A DNA stretch of 64,000 nt from Cephalopachus bancanus (Eukaryota > Chordata > Mammalia > Primates > Tarsiidae), in the NCBI GenBank assembly GCA_027257055.1, contig JAPVLO010000402.1, forward strand, positions 558,001 through 622,000, given 5' to 3'. Positions 1 through 15,100 of this stretch are shown piece after piece (positions within the stretch are counted from its first letter, which is position 1; the number at the start of each line of letters is the position of its first letter). The position numbers and the translations under genes are program-made. The notes beneath the pieces were generated by a model. It saw only the letters and a list, made by a program, of their open reading frames with translations, was not told the origin of the DNA and searched no databases.

Positions 1-126
1 ATGAAATTATTGCTGTTAACAACACCAAGTTTTCGTATAAGGATACAAAAGAGTGGGAGGAAGCCATGGCTAAGACTCAAGAAACTGGAAACCTAGTGCT
101 GGACGTGAGACGCTATGGAAAGGCTG
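1..126 (+). CDS. LMO7: LMO7 exon (partial), end of PDZ domain
   Basis: The exon runs in from before the window. The frame is fixed by GAA at 3-5, reading [18 protein letters not shown] and then ...[11 protein letters not shown]. It covers the last helix and beta strand of the PDZ domain, a peptide-binding fold for C-terminal tails. It ends with a single G of a split codon at 126, followed by donor gtaagt. The first two bases (AT) fit the end of a GAT codon, which suggests the exon continues upstream. Confidence 0.93.
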
Positions 127-3100
127 GTAAGTTTGTGTTACCACCATGTCTGGCATTCTGAATTGGGAACTGGTCTTTGGTAAATGGTTATAACAGTTTG
201 CTTCAGTAACTCTCTATTTTTTTCATTTGATTTATTTTTGGTTTTAATGGTGTTTTGTAATTATATTGTAACAAATCTTGAATACTACCTCCTTGAATAT
301 TCTGTCTGAACTTTTCACTAGCAAATTTACTGACTTCTACATTATTTATTTACTGATTTATGTACTGGTCTGACTGAATGCAAATATCAACGGAAAGCAG
401 CTGTATCTGCATTCAGAAATCATTTATAATAATGTTGAGTATTAAGAATTGTGCTATGATTTAACTTTCTCTGCAGCATCATAACTGTACTGGCAGAAGA
501 GGTAGAGAGCATGGTAGGTCATATTCCTGTTTGTTCTCAAAGAACTTTCAGTATGCATTCTATTATTGTATTTCTGAGTTATTGAGGTTAGATGGGGACA
601 GGCATTAAGCCTCTCCAGACCTACCAGCTTACTATATTAAAATCTAATATCTAGTCCTGGTTAATGGGAAGAGTCAGCAGATTTGCTAGTCTTTTTATTA
701 TTAACATGATTTAACCCTTGTGTTTTGGGAAGGTGGTCTGTTGGTAAAAACCCTAAAACTTTCCATTTCTTTCACATGCTACCTGATTTGTTTGTCTTGT
801 ACGTGTACATTTTTTATATGTGCATTCAGTAACTTTATTCTTTCCACTTCAACGTTTACGTGTACTCATTACTTGATCTTCATGTGCCAATCAGACTGGG
901 GCAAAGACCAACCTTCCCTACCATTTTCACGGCATAAAACCCTCAATCTCACCAGTATGGCTGCCAAAATTATAGGTTCACCTGAAACAAAGTGGATTGA
1001 TGCAACTTCTGGAATTTATACGTCAGACAAATCATCAAGTTTATCTGTAACAACTGATTTCTCCGAAAGTCTTCAAAGTCCTGTGAGTATTGTGAGAAGC
1101 AGGAGTACTTGTGTGGAACAAAGCAGCTGTAGGAATTGTATATGGGAAAAATACCGTAAAAATGCAGCTGGGCACAGTGGCTCAAGCCTGTAATCCAGCA
1201 TTTGGGGAGGTGGAGGCAAGAGGACTGCCTGATCCTAGGGTTCAAGTCCAGCCTGGGCAACTTGGTGAGACCTTGTCTCCACAATAATTCAAAAAATTAG
1301 CCAGGCATGGTGGCACATGTCTGTAGTTCCAGCTACTTGGAAGGCTGAGGGGGAAGAATCCCATGAGCCTAGCAGGTCAAGGCTGAGGTGGCCATGAGCA
1401 TGCCACTGCACTCCAGCCTGGGTGACAGAGTGAGACTCTGACTCAAAAAAAAAAAAAAAAGTAAATAATTGAATGAGGTAACTTATAGTAAAGAGATATA
1501 GTAAAAATTTTTTTTTTGAAAACCTTAGGCATTTCTCATTAATAGAGTAGTTGGTGAGTTATATACTGGCAAAAAGATCCCAAATGTTGTTCTGCAGGTG
1601 TTTCTTAATCTTTATCAGTGTCCATTTTTCAGATCTTTGTGAAATAGTAATTATGTAAAATTATACACTATAACTTCTCTACATGTTCTTTTGTCTTTGC
1701 TGGCAAATAAATGTAGTGTGAGCAGTGTGAAACTTTACAAAGTACTTTTAGTTTTTGTGTAGGTATATTTGATGGATTGACTTACATATGTGGTTGAGAG
1801 ATAATTAGTTGCAATAATTGATTCAAAAGTATAATGTGGAAATTTTTCCAAGTGTCAAAGCAATACTGGTTCATATAGGCTTTGAAAATGGTTTTTATTT
1901 ATGATTTGTTCATTTAAATTTATTTAGTAATTACATTTAAATGCCAATGAAATATTTTGCATTTATATTATTTACATAGATTGTTATATCATCCTAAAGT
2001 ACTTCCTTTTATTTAATAAGGAGATCTTGCTACATTATATTTAAGAATGGTTTAATGTTAGAGAATCCTGGGTGGCTATTTTGCTTACTCATCGATATAA
2101 GCCAGATGGTTTAGTGATTTATTGGGCAATTGTGATTCTTGGAAAATTAATGATTGATTAAAGTTAAAGCCATCCATACCTGTAGCTTGTCATTAATTCC
2201 TCCACAAATATTGAGTAATAATGAAAAATATTTGTTTCTACTGTATGCAAGAAACTGTAAGGAATGCATCAATATCCTGAGACTCATCATGTTAAAGTGT
2301 ATTTGCACTGGTAGCATGCATTATTTAAGCCAAACTCCAACTGGAGAGACTTCTTTTTTTTTTTTTTTGAGTTGGAGTCTCACTCTGTCGCCCAGACTGG
2401 AGTGCAGTGGCCGCTCCCGGCCACCGCAGCCTCGCCTGCTGGGCTCCGGCGATCCTTCCACCTCAGCCTTCCAAGTAGCCGGAATTACAGGCATGCGCTA
2501 CCACGCCCAGCTGATTTTTTGATTTATTGTAGAGATGAGGTCTTGCTGCCCAGGCGGGTCTCGAACCCGCGGGCTCAGGCAATCCACTCACTCACCTCAG
2601 CCTCCCAAAGGCGCGGGATTACAGGCTGAGCCACCGAGCCCGGCTTGGAGAGACTTCTAACCAGCATTTTAATCTTTTCCAGAATACTGAATCCAAAGAA
2701 ATCAATGGAATTCATGATGAAAGCAACACTTTTGAATCAAAAGGTAAATATAACCATTATAACTTATGTATATAATGTAGGAAACGTCATAGTGCTCAAG
2801 TTCTGCCATTGTAAAAATTAATATCTGGGAGTGAAGGAAAAACTGATCCACTGCAAGTTGAAACTAAAAGGTTAGCACACAGATCCAATTGCAGCCAGGT
2901 GGAAGGGCATTCACTTCCAGCTTTGAATAGTTCAGGAACTGCAAACAAAGCTTTGGCAGCATGTTCTAGAGCTATGAATGCCTGTGTGCCTAAGTCAAAT
3001 AAGAAAGACTGGTTTTCCGGAGGCCGTCAGCTTTCTTGCTATGATATGCTGGCAAAGGAAAGCTTAGTTAAATATGAAACGATGAATGAAGTTTCCTTTT

Positions 3101-6100
3101 CTCTTTTATTGTTTGAAAGAGACAAGCTTGGAGGCAGTTAGCCTTAATAAGGAAATGCCCATGGCAATTACAGTTGTCAGAAGACATTCCTATTTGTAAT
3201 GAAAAAGAAGGGGGAGTCTTTAAGGAAATTTTGGAGTTTTCACTTTCTTCCTCCTTCTGCCTATCCAGAAGTAATTTAGCTACAACACATTGTCTGCTAT
3301 TCTTTGGTATACAAAATAAGAAAGATCCGGTCTTTACAGGCAGGGAAAAGACCCAAAGAAGTATAAACTTCTATTGCCATGAAATTAGACTGCCAAGGAT
3401 GGAACTGGGTTTTCACTGTTTTTTGGTGCCTTTGAATCTGCATTTGCCAGTTTATAATACTATATGTTAAAACTAACATAAGTTTATAAATTTTCCTTCC
3501 CACAATGATTATTTATCTTTGTATTTCATTTCCAATAGTTAGAATTTGGTTATATTTTGTTTTGAGTTGCATTCTTTATCAAAGGAGTTTTTAAGACACA
3601 CATTGCTTATCTTTCTTCATGATGCTAAATTGAAGGCATCCGGTTCCTGCTCTGCCAGTGACTTAGGCAAAGCCAACTGATAAGACATCTAACTCTCTAA
3701 TGACTATGGGACTGTATGTAGGCCCTGCCATTGGAAGGTTTTGTTTAGATAAGTAAGCACCAGCTTATTTCAAGTAATAACCACACATTTTATGCCGTAC
3801 TCTTATGACAGATCTGTGGGAGAAGTCAGGATGCTTTTCTTTTTTTTCTGACTGAACTCCACTTGCTTCACTTAAAGTTAGTAGCTGCAAGATCTTGAAA
3901 ACTAGGTCAAAATATTCTAGTCAGAAGAATGTTTTAATTCTGGCATTTGTTTTCATTTGATCTTTCTTTAAGCATCACTTATTTTGTCTTCTTCCCCATT
4001 ATTTTTTAGTTCTCATTCATCAGTGTTGTAAAAACTCTTTGTTATAGACAGTTTTCCTTTTACTAGACAAGATTATGGATTGATTACCTAAACAAAAAAT
4101 GTTAATTTCCATTTGCCTAAAACTGTGGGATCTAGCACAGAAGATGATACTTTGGCTTTTATAGCTGTGAAACTATGATGCTATCTGCTAAAATTTATTA
4201 ATAAAAATATTGTTTCTTTTACTAATTTAAATGTAGTCTAGCCTACTAAAAATGTGTGTGAATGTGCTTTGAAATAATACGTATCTTCTATGGCTATCAG
4301 TTTTGTCATCTTTTAGAATAATATTACTACTGATTGGAAAGGTATATCAAGCATCATTTAATTTACCAGTGGCGAGAAATGAAAATGAATGACACAGTGT
4401 TTATGTTTTTTTTTCAACTAGCATCTGAACCCATTTCTTTGAAAAACTTAAAAAGACGATCACAATTTTTTGAACAAGGTAAACCATAAAGCTAACAATT
4501 CATGCACTTTGATGGACTCTTCTCACTCTCCACTTCTCCTCGTGGTTTATGGTGCTGGGCACTGAGTCTCTTTGGTTTGGCTGTCATCATGACCAAGCGA
4601 TATAACCCATTTCCATTCTTTCCCTAGGGTCATCAGGCTTTTCTTACAGTTCATGGGTCTACCTCTGTGGTAATGGGTCTTTGTGTGTCCTTTGTATACC
4701 TATTAAAGTTTCTTTCTTTTTTTTTTTAAACTTTGAAAAAAAAAAAAAACTGAGATGCTTTTAAACACATACTTCTTTCCACTGGGTAACAGTAAGAAAT
4801 GAGGATTTTCATTTAAGCCTTACTGCTTCCTACAAATTGCACCGTGTTAGATTACACCAACATACAATTGACCAAATTTTAAAAACTCTGACCTGTTTTT
4901 GGTTGTGAAAAATACTCTTAATAAAGGAGAGTTATTTTTGCTATTGGGATGGTGGCTTTGGAGTGCTGATTTGACTGTTCTGTTGATTTTGAAGTAAATT
5001 CAAAGTAAATGCATTCGGTTGCATCCAAGAACAGGTACGTTTGAGGCTCTTGTTGGTGTAGTTGAACAGGGCTGCCTCACCATGTCCTGTGCATGTGGCC
5101 TCTCTTCCTTTCATGCTCGCCTAATGCTCTGTCTCATGAATGCTGTTCAAGCTCTGTTTTGCTGTGAAGAACTTAAAAGTAATATCCAACATTTGAGATG
5201 CAGTGGTCAGAGGAGATTGTGCTATTGCTGTCTAAAATGTTATTGTTTCTTGCTTTTAAGGTTATTAAGACATTTACAGTCTTGCCTTTTGACACCACAC
5301 TTACTGGGTTTGTGTATTTTGTTAATCACCTAGTATTCTTCCTTTGGTGAATTAAGGTCTCTTTTTAGCCATAAACAGAAATAGCTTACCAGCTATGCAT
5401 GTCTTTTTGTGTCAGAATCCTTAGTGTTTTTGATTTATGTTTTTTATTAAACTCCTATTTTTCTATAGCTAGTTAATTGAAGCGGTGGGATACTCCTAGC
5501 TTAAATTGGCTAAAATGAAGCAATTCTGTTTCTTTCAGTGTTCTAATTTTCTCTCAATTTTCTTCAACAGGCTATTTTAGGAAAGAATATTTTTCTAAAT
5601 CCCAAGCAATTTTCTTAAAACAATTATATAAGTGAATAACATATTTGACAGCTGAGGTTTCAAGAAATTTTTAAAATACTGTATAATAGTGTATTTTCTG
5701 AAATTTTACTTTTTAAAGATCATTGAACTATGTATAGATACACACATTGATGTAGGCCTCCTAAAGACAAAAAGAATAAGACTATGCCCAGAGTTTATAC
5801 ATGAAATTTGAAAACCATGCTTCAGATAACAAGAGAGAAGAGGGAAATGTTTTTTGAACATGTTTGTCGTGGTGGCTTGTCTATGAAAGGTGTAGCTCAT
5901 TAATAAGACTTGAAAAGTGTGACTTGCAGCTATCATATTGTAATTGAATAGTGGCAAGTAAAAACTGGACATGGTAGATGTTATTATGGTAGATGTTGGA
6001 ATTCCTTTTTTCTTCTATTAGGCTCAACTATGAGATACTACCTAGTTTATTAATAAAAGAACCCTGAAACCTTCTTCTTTAGAAATAACCACTGGCCCAG

Positions 6101-9100
6101 CCCTAGTACCTAGAGCTAGGGCTTATTTTGGGCATCCTTGGTATATCTTCTTCCTACAGACTTTGAGTTTGGAAGATGAGTGACAGATGACACTGGGGAG
6201 AAAAAGATTTTCTGACTATTGTTTAAAAAAATCATTGTCACTTAACATACTTGCATAGGGACAGCTAATGATTCAATTTTCTGAGAAGAATTACTTACAG
6301 CAGTGAAAAGACTTATATTGTATTTCTTTTCTTCCTTGCCCATGTGCTGCAATACAGGAAGCTCCGACTCTGTGGTTCCTGATGTAAGTAGTATTCATTT
6401 GTGGTTTTGAATAAGGTTAGCTTGGTGGGATTGAATACAGTAGCACTGCTTACCATGACTTTAAGTTGCATAAGAGTTTATCAGCTCATCATCCTTCCAG
6501 ATTGAAAAGTCTTACTTTGAAATAAAAAGGCAAATTTCCCTTGGTACAGGTTAACCAATGTGTGATATGAATCATGTATGTGTGCAGAAGTGGTTCAACA
6601 GATAACTTGATGAAGTTATGTTGTTCTGTGTTTGCATTTCTTCTCTGATAACTGGTTAGCTTCCAGTTCCAACCCTCAGTGCCCCGAGTCGCTGGGCGTG
6701 GGATCAAGAGGAGGAGCGAAGGCGGCAGGAGAGGTGGCAGAAGGAGCAGGACCGCCTGCTGCAGGTAGCGCAGGGTGGCACGGACGAATAAGAACCAGGC
6801 TGGGTTTCATGACTTTTCTTGAGTCTGTGTCAGCCAGTATTAAGAAGCGAATTAAAACAAAACCAAAGCAAAACAAAACCAACAGTCTCATAACTTATCT
6901 TTTTATATGTAGCACATTTTGCAGTAAACAATCACTTTTCCATTTTGAAGATTTTCAGAGTCATCCTTTTAAAATCATTACTTATTAACCCCTGTGTATA
7001 TTTTTGGATACTTACTTAGCAGTGAGAGATGCACAGGATACTTACTTACTTAGCAGTGATAGATGCACAGACTTTGTGAAGACTTAGTTCCCGTGAACCG
7101 TTTACTAGGCCCATTGTAGGGTAATTCAACCCCCCTTACAGTTAGCTAGAGGCTTTCATGAAGTACAGCCATGGTCATTGGTGGATATGGGTTTAATACT
7201 TACTTTCCTCATGTCTGCATTTTAATTCAGTATAAGCTCTTTTCTACTTTAGGGACTGAAATCTGATTGGCTAATTAAAATGAAAGCACTCTCCTTAAAG
7301 GTTAGGGTGAAGGTCTAGAGTTTGGTTAAGAATGAAAAAGATTCTTAACATGGAAAGTTAACCTATTGATTGATTTAATATATGCCATATTTTCTTGTAG
7401 GAGAAATATCAACGTGAGCAGGAGAAACTGAGGGAAGAGTGGCAAAGGGCCCAACAGGAGGCTGAGAGAGAGAATTCCAAGTACTTGGATGAGGTAGAGT
7501 GGCTTTTCAGTTCCCTTCCTCTCTTGACCTTGTTGGAGGGATAAGCCGAGAAGCAAGAGATACCTCATTTCCCCCCACTTTTGGCCAAATGTTCACCTGT
7601 CTAGCTCTTTGAAAAGTACAGTGAGCTCTGATTAATGTTTTAACTTTTCCCCTACTTTTTCTTGGGCATCATTAAATAATTATACTAATGAATTTAAGTA
7701 GATCTTCCTCTTCTAAATTACATGTCAATCACTCATGTGACTCATGGACATTTTTATTGATATTGCTTAACATTTTTTTCAGTCTCACTCTGTTGCCCAG
7801 GCTGGATTACACTGGCACACTCACAGCTACTACAGCCTCAACCCACTGTGCTCAGATGATCCTTCCACCTCAGCCTTCCCAAGGAGCTGGAAATGTAGGC
7901 ATGTGCCACCCCCTCAGCTAATTTTTTGATTTATTGTAGATTCAAGGTCTCGTCAAGTTGTGACTGGTCTTGAACCCCTGGGCTCAGGCAATCCTTTTAT
8001 CTCCGCTTCCCAAAGTGCTGGGATTATAGGTGTGAGCCACTGTGCCCTACCTTAGCATTTTTTTGAGTGGAGTTCTAGGCCAACTACAATTAATATCTGA
8101 AACTGAATATACATATGTCTGTATGCAATTATAGAAATGCACAGATTTAGATGGATTTGTTTTTCTCCCTGGTCACCTAGGAACTGATGGTCCTAAACTC
8201 AAACAGTGTTTCTGTGACCACACGGGAGCCTGCTGTTGCCACCTGGGAAACATCCTGGAGTGAAGGGTCCAAGTCTTCTGACAGGGAAGGAACCCGAGCA
8301 GGAGAAGAGGAGAGGAGACCCCAGCAAGAAGAAGTTGTTCATGAGGACCAAAGAAAGACACTGCAGGAGGAACTCATTCTTGAGAGAGAGAGGAAACTGA
8401 AGGAGCAACAGTTTCAGGAAGAGCAGGAGCAGAAGCAGTTTCACTCTGAGGCCGAGGAACAGAAGCAGCTTCAGGACGAGGCCGAGGAGCAGAGGCCGCT
8501 TCAGGCCGAGGCTGAGGAGCAGAAGCGCCGTGCAGAGGAGCAGAAGCATCAGGCTGAGAGAGAGAGAGAAACCTCCGTCAAATTCTACCAGTATAGGAGG
8601 TCTGCCCACAACTGTAGGGCTCAGGAGATTTTAGCTGGCTTGGCTTAGCTGTGTCTGTTTCCCACTTCAAAGGCAACTCCTTGCTCTTCCTGCTCCCTGC
8701 CACCCTTCTCTACACAAGTGAACAAAAGCTGCCCAAGGGAACTTTTAAATCCTTAACACAGTCCCCGCCCAATACTCTCCAAGTGACTTCCTGTCACGTC
8801 AGAACACTGTCCAGAGTTCTTGCCACAGCCTAGAAGGCTGGCATGAATTAGATGCTGGCCCTTTTTTCTGTCTGGTAATGCCTATCTTCTTCCCCTCACT
8901 CAAGCTGTTCTAGCCACACTGGCCTCTTTTTTGTTCCTTGAAAATGGCCCAACATACTCTGCTCCTGGACTTTTGCATTTTCTAATATCTTTGCTTGCAG
9001 ATGTCTTCCATTGATATTTGTATGTCTTGCTCTCTCATTTTCTTCTAATCTCTGCTTTGAGGTTTGGACTACCTTCTTAGACTTCCCAGAATACTTGATA

Positions 9101-12100
9101 TAAAGAAGTACACACCTCTTCCTTACCCCTTTTCTCTGCATACCCTGTGTTACTTATTCATTTGTTTGTTGACCTGCCTGCCCCCAGTAGGATGTAAGTG
9201 CAATGAGCTAATAAGTTTGTTCTGTTTACTTCTATAAACTGATCCTAGAACATGGTGGGCACTCATGTGGAATGAATGAGTGAATGAATTATTGCAGATG
9301 TTTGTTGGCAGTAGTAGGTCTGTTTTCTGTACTGACTGATTGAGATACTTCTGTATGGTTAGTTTTTAACCCAGAGACCAGTTGCATAAAGAGATAGAAT
9401 AACATTATTTTGTTATCCTTTCCTTAGACTTGGGGAAGGTCTTACAGTATTTTGACTGTAACGTCTTTTTCCATCTTTTAGGCCTATTGATTCCTATGAT
9501 ACACCAAAGAGAGAGGAAGAATCTTCAGGTTTGCTTCCTAGTGACAGGTGTGTAGAATATTTCATTGTAATTTAATCCGTAGTAATTGGCTTCAGATAAA
9601 TATTCCAGGGCTTGCCTAGATGATCTGTCGAACTAGTTTAGCTCTTTGCCATTTGTGGGATGTAAAGAGAACTTGATGGATGATCTTTGTATTAGTTAGC
9701 TTTTGCTGTTAACTGACTCTTCCTAAACTTAGTGATTTAGCTCATGATTTTGTGGGTCAGCATTCTGAGCTGAGCCTACTAGGATAGTCCATCTAGATGC
9801 TCACTCATGTGTCTGCTACCAGCTAACTAGGCAATTCTGCTTTGGGGGCTTGGCTGGCTGTCAGCTGTCAATGAGAGCACTTGGGTCATGTGTCATTTAA
9901 CATACAGCAGCCAGTTGGTTCTCAAGTATGTGGTGGCAGGTATGGAAAAGAGAATGAAGGAGAGGAAACCTGAAAGGCATCCTGAGCTTTACGCTATTGT
10001 CAAGTAAAGTCACAGGCCTGCTCAAATTTGTGAATATCTGAAAAGTTATATATGTCTTAACATTTCCTAAAACATTATTGTAATGTTTTAAAGTAATTTT
10101 TAAAATGCTTTGCAGTTTTGAAATCACTAAGGGCTTCTAAACAGAGTCTGTCTATAAATATCCAGTTTACGGCCGTTTATGTTTTCAGAGCTGAAATTTC
10201 TCCTTTAGGAAGTTTGTCTTATCTATTAGCTACAAATAAATACTTGTATCTGTAGGCATTCAGGATGTCTGAATTGGACTCAGAATAGAAGGGGAAAAGA
10301 AAAGAAATAAACAGGTAGTAATAGGCTGATAATAAGCTTATAAAAAGTCTAGTGATAGATGACCTTATTTATAATCTCTTGAGTGACTATAGATCATTAA
10401 AATATTTGTCTTTTTTTAGAGGTAGGGATTTATTTATGTATTTTTTTTAAAAGCTTTATTTGTATAGCTCATAACCTTAGGGAAAATAATTAAAATTCTC
10501 AGAAAGGAAACTTGAGGAATTCTGGAAAATATGAAATACTTCCTGATGGTCCTGATAAAGCATTCCCTAGGGGCAGTGAGGAGTGTGGCTAGACATCTGG
10601 TAATATAAGTGTTTACTTCTATGTAAATATAAGTGAATTTTTTCACAAATACAACTCTCTACCAGGTGTGATACATTATTATATATTGTTGCAGTTTATA
10701 CATATGTACAGGTATACATATGTATGTATGTAGTATAATATTGCATAGTACTTTATAATATTGTGTATTATTATACATTGTTATTGCTATTATTATTTGT
10801 GAAGCTCAGTGTGCCTAGTAGAATAAGAATGAGATCAGCATATGCTGATTTATAGACTTTATAGCAATTTTATTGCTATAAAGTCAGGCATTTTTAGAAG
10901 GCTATGCAATATCCTTTAGTTCCTTTTTGATAAATTGCTGTGCCAAACTAGTTGGTGGCATCCTAACGCTTAACCTTACATCATCACCCTGGGGCAGTGT
11001 GTGGGTGGTGAGACAGTCTGACTTTAGGTGATCTGATAGCCAATGCTTTGTGAGCCTGGTAAGGTTGAGATATGGACCACAGTCAACACTGGTAGAAATG
11101 GATCAGTACATCATAGTCTTAATCATTATGCAAGCTGGAGAAGTAATTTTGCATGTTTATATCTATTTATATCATTTTACTCTTCTTTGTTTTGGGAGTG
11201 TCACTGTTTTCTGTTAGATTATACAATATGAAAAACTCCTTGGTTTGAAAACAGATATTGCTTTCCACAAACATATGGAATCAACTTTTTTAAAAAAGCA
11301 GTCTTTTTTCGTGTTTTCACTTCAACATATGAAAGCATGTTATTAATGAGACATATTTAATAGACTGTGTTTTGTGCCTTAGGAATAAATCCATATCTAC
11401 TACTGAACTGGATAACTGCCCTACAAATAAAAATGGTAAGTATGATTTGGTTTTCCCCAAACTGCTTCAGCACAATTGCTTATTTGTGCTATCACATGTT
11501 ATGATAAATATTTTTAAGGTCAAGATATTATTAAGATTACATAATTAAAATGTTGAGTATTTTTAGCATCTGCCTATAAAACAAAACAATTCTGTTATGC
11601 TTATTTTGGCTTTATTTTATAATGGAAAGAGTATTGGGAGATTAAAATGGTTTATACATCATGAAGAAATCTGGGAATTTGCAAAATGATGCAGCTTTGC
11701 ATGGTAGACTTCATCTTTCAGCTAAAGAAATGATACACAAAAGATTTCTGCTAACTTGAAATTATACCAAAAAATTTAAAACGATAATGACTTCACTTAT
11801 TTTGCAAACTTGATATTGTTAGTATAAAGTATATTTCTAAAGAATGCATATAACTGAAGCTATGTAATGATTAAGCAATGAGCATCATTTTAAGCAAGGT
11901 TTGCATGAACAGGCTGCTGACCCATTACATGAATGAATGAGGGTCCTGGTTGGGATTGAGGGGTACTGATGCTTCCATCCAAGTGGACAGCCACTCCCCA
12001 GCCCCAATCTATCACTGCCAGGTTGAAGAAGGCAAGTCTCTGATTGCCTACTCTTTCTGTTATAAAAGAAAAGTTTTTAAAAAATCTATATTTTTGTGTT

Positions 12101-15100
12101 ATCTTTTACATGCTGGCAAGGATTTTTAAAGAGTTTAAAGTCCTCTGTGAGGAAAGGAGCATGTCTACAGGCCAGAATGGACTGGTAGCAGCTAGTTTTG
12201 TAACCTCTGGTTAAAGCTTATAGAATTTAGAGTTTCTATTAGGAATTATAGTTCTATGATCATTCCTTTCCCAGAACACATAGGACTTTCCTTGTCTGGT
12301 CCTAGGTTGGTTTTCCTGATTATTTGTTTTTTCCCTTATGGAACCCCTTACTGTAGCCACATTTTCCTCTCTCAGTTCCTATCTTGTCATTTACTTTGTA
12401 ATCTGGGCCCTCTGGTCTTACCTTTCCCTGTTTGTGTCGTTCATTTCTTCTTCCCTGAACTTGCCTTTAGCCAACATTAAAATTATAGTTTAAGTACTTC
12501 AGTCCTGGAATATTTTTAACCTGAAGTGATTATATTCTCTCCTGCACATAAACATAAGACCTGTTCATAACAGCAACTGTGATTCTCTGGAGTGACCTTG
12601 TTAATATTTGTGGCTTGTGTCATTAATCTGGTTATTTTGTTTGTGTGTTTCCTCCCCTTTAATAGCTAATTACAGGCTCCTGAAGAGCAAGCAGTGAAAG
12701 TTATTAAATACTTGATTTAAAAACTTGGTTACACCAAGTAGAAAACATTTATGTAAATCTGACCCAATTGATAAGTGTTATATGTGCACAAATGTAAATA
12801 TTGGTGTGTATAAGAAACCTTTTGCCTTGCTTGTTGCTTACTGAAAGATGAACTATGGGGCAAACAATGAATTTTGAAATAATGGCCATAACAGTGAACA
12901 TAGAGAAAGAAAGAAAATAAATCCTTGGGTGAAATTTCCTGATCCAAATTAAGATGGGAATGATACTTCAAAGTTTTGGATGCCTTACCCAACTCAGAAA
13001 GTAGTCAGCACATCTAAAGAGACAAAGTCCTCAAGATAAAACCTGACTTAATTGTCATTAATAAATTCAACATTCAAATTATAGTTCTGTCAGTTTCTTA
13101 GAGTAGAAAGAAGTCTGATAACATTTATGGGTTATTATTTGGATTGCTTTGATATTTTTCCTGTTCACAAAAGCCATTTCAATGATTGAAGATGTTCTCA
13201 TTCTTGCAATTGTGGTTGTCACTTATAATGTACATGCTTGGGTCATGTCAGCTAGCAATGCATGCATTTATATCTTATCTCTCTCCCCAGGGGAAGTGTA
13301 AGTATTTTAAAACTCCCTGTTTCCTTGCAGATTTGCTACAGCAAGCATTTGAGCCTGTGCTTGATTGATTTAACTTAGGAAGGGGAGAGTGGAAGAAAAA
13401 CTATTTTTAGATGAGCATTTTGTAACTAAATAATACTGAAACCAGTACTGATTGTTTCCTTCTTAGTTTTCCTTATTGTGTTCTGTGGTGTGGCTCTGAT
13501 CATGGGACTGGAATTGCCAGGAGTAGGAGACAGTTATTTTGTGTTCTCATGCAGTAGGCTCACTGATTATTGACGATCTTAGCACATGTGCACAGTGTCA
13601 CATTTTAAGCATGCTGCATTTGTCGATTTATCCATTATAAGTTTTTTTTTTTTTTTTTTACGGTACCAATCCTAAAGCTTTTGATGTGTTTTAAATTTAG
13701 AAAGCAGAAAATACTTAGACCAAATTGGAAGCACTGCCTCTTCACAGAGGAGCTCCAAGAAGGAACAAGTACCATCAGAAGCAGAGTTGGAGAGACAACA
13801 AATCCTTCAGGAAATGAGGAAGAGAACATCTCTTCACAATGACAACAGCTGGATCCGACAGCGCAGTTCCAGTGTCAATAAAGAGCCTATTTGTCTACCT
13901 GGGATCATGAGAAGGTGTGAGACATCTTAGGAAATATTTTCACATCTTCACTTTACTAGTAAATATTTAATTTGTAGACATGCTTGTGCTTTGAACAGAA
14001 GAAAGAAAGAATGGTAGAACAAACGTCATCCAGTGTTAAAATGGATTAAACTTAGTATTGACAATTGTATATGGAAATAGGAATTCTTGTTACCAGTTGG
14101 TTGGACCACTTTTCCAGTGTGTATTAAGCAAAAATGTATACATCTGTACCCTCTGAGCAATTTAGTTCCTAGCACTCTATCTTCTTATTTGGATAAGGAT
14201 GCAAAGGTATATCCAAGGATTTCTACTTAAACATGATTGGCAATGGTAAAAGAAGAGAAAATCACAATGTCTACTAGTAAGAGGATACTTAATAGTTACC
14301 CAATAAATAGTGGTGTACTGATAAGATAGAATACTACACAACCATTGAAGAATGAAAGAGATATTGCTGTATAATACGTTACCTCAAAACTTAGTGGGTT
14401 AAAATAACAATTAATTTCTCACAGTTCTGGGTATTGACTGGGCAGTTCTTTGCATGATGTTGACTGGCACAGTTGAGCAGCTATAGTCATTTAGGGCAGG
14501 AGTTGGCAAATTTTTTAAATATGAAGGACCAGATAGTAAATAATTTAGGTTTTGTAGGCCATATGGGTCTTTATCACATTTTTTTTTAATGACTCTTTGG
14601 AAATGTAAAAAATATTCTTAGCTCATAAGCTATATATATCCTGGAAGTGACCTGTAATTTGCTGGCCCCTGATATAGAGGCTTCATTGAGAGCTCAGCTG
14701 GAGCCATTAGTTGGGAGCTATGGACCCCTCCACATAGCTACTTGGGCTGCCTCATGGCATGGGACCCAGATTCAAAGCGGGAGAGACTTACAAGAGGATA
14801 ATTCCTAATAAGCTAGTGCTTATCACCATGTACTTCATGTTTGCTAATGTCTCACTGGCCAAATTAGTAATGTTGCCAAGCCCTGAGTCAGTGAGACCAC
14901 ACAGGGGCATGGATACCAGAAGGCATGCTTCAGTGGGGGCCACTGAAGTACAGTCTATCGTATGAACAGACATTGAGGATAGTTATAATATATATAAATG
15001 GAAAGTTATTGAAGACAGTGCTGTGGAATAATCCATTTGTTTAAGACTGGTAAACATATAAACACAGTGCATATATGTATAGACAGGTTTATACTTATGT

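Noticed and set aside
5019..5333. 104-codon Cys/Leu-rich open frame in an LMO7 intron
   Set aside because: Composition follows low-complexity intron sequence. No homology recognised and no exon signals.
8199..8609. 136-codon Leu-rich minus-strand open frame resembling a membrane protein
   Set aside because: It is the reverse strand of the LMO7 coiled-coil exon, where Glu/Gln codons read as Leu/Pro.
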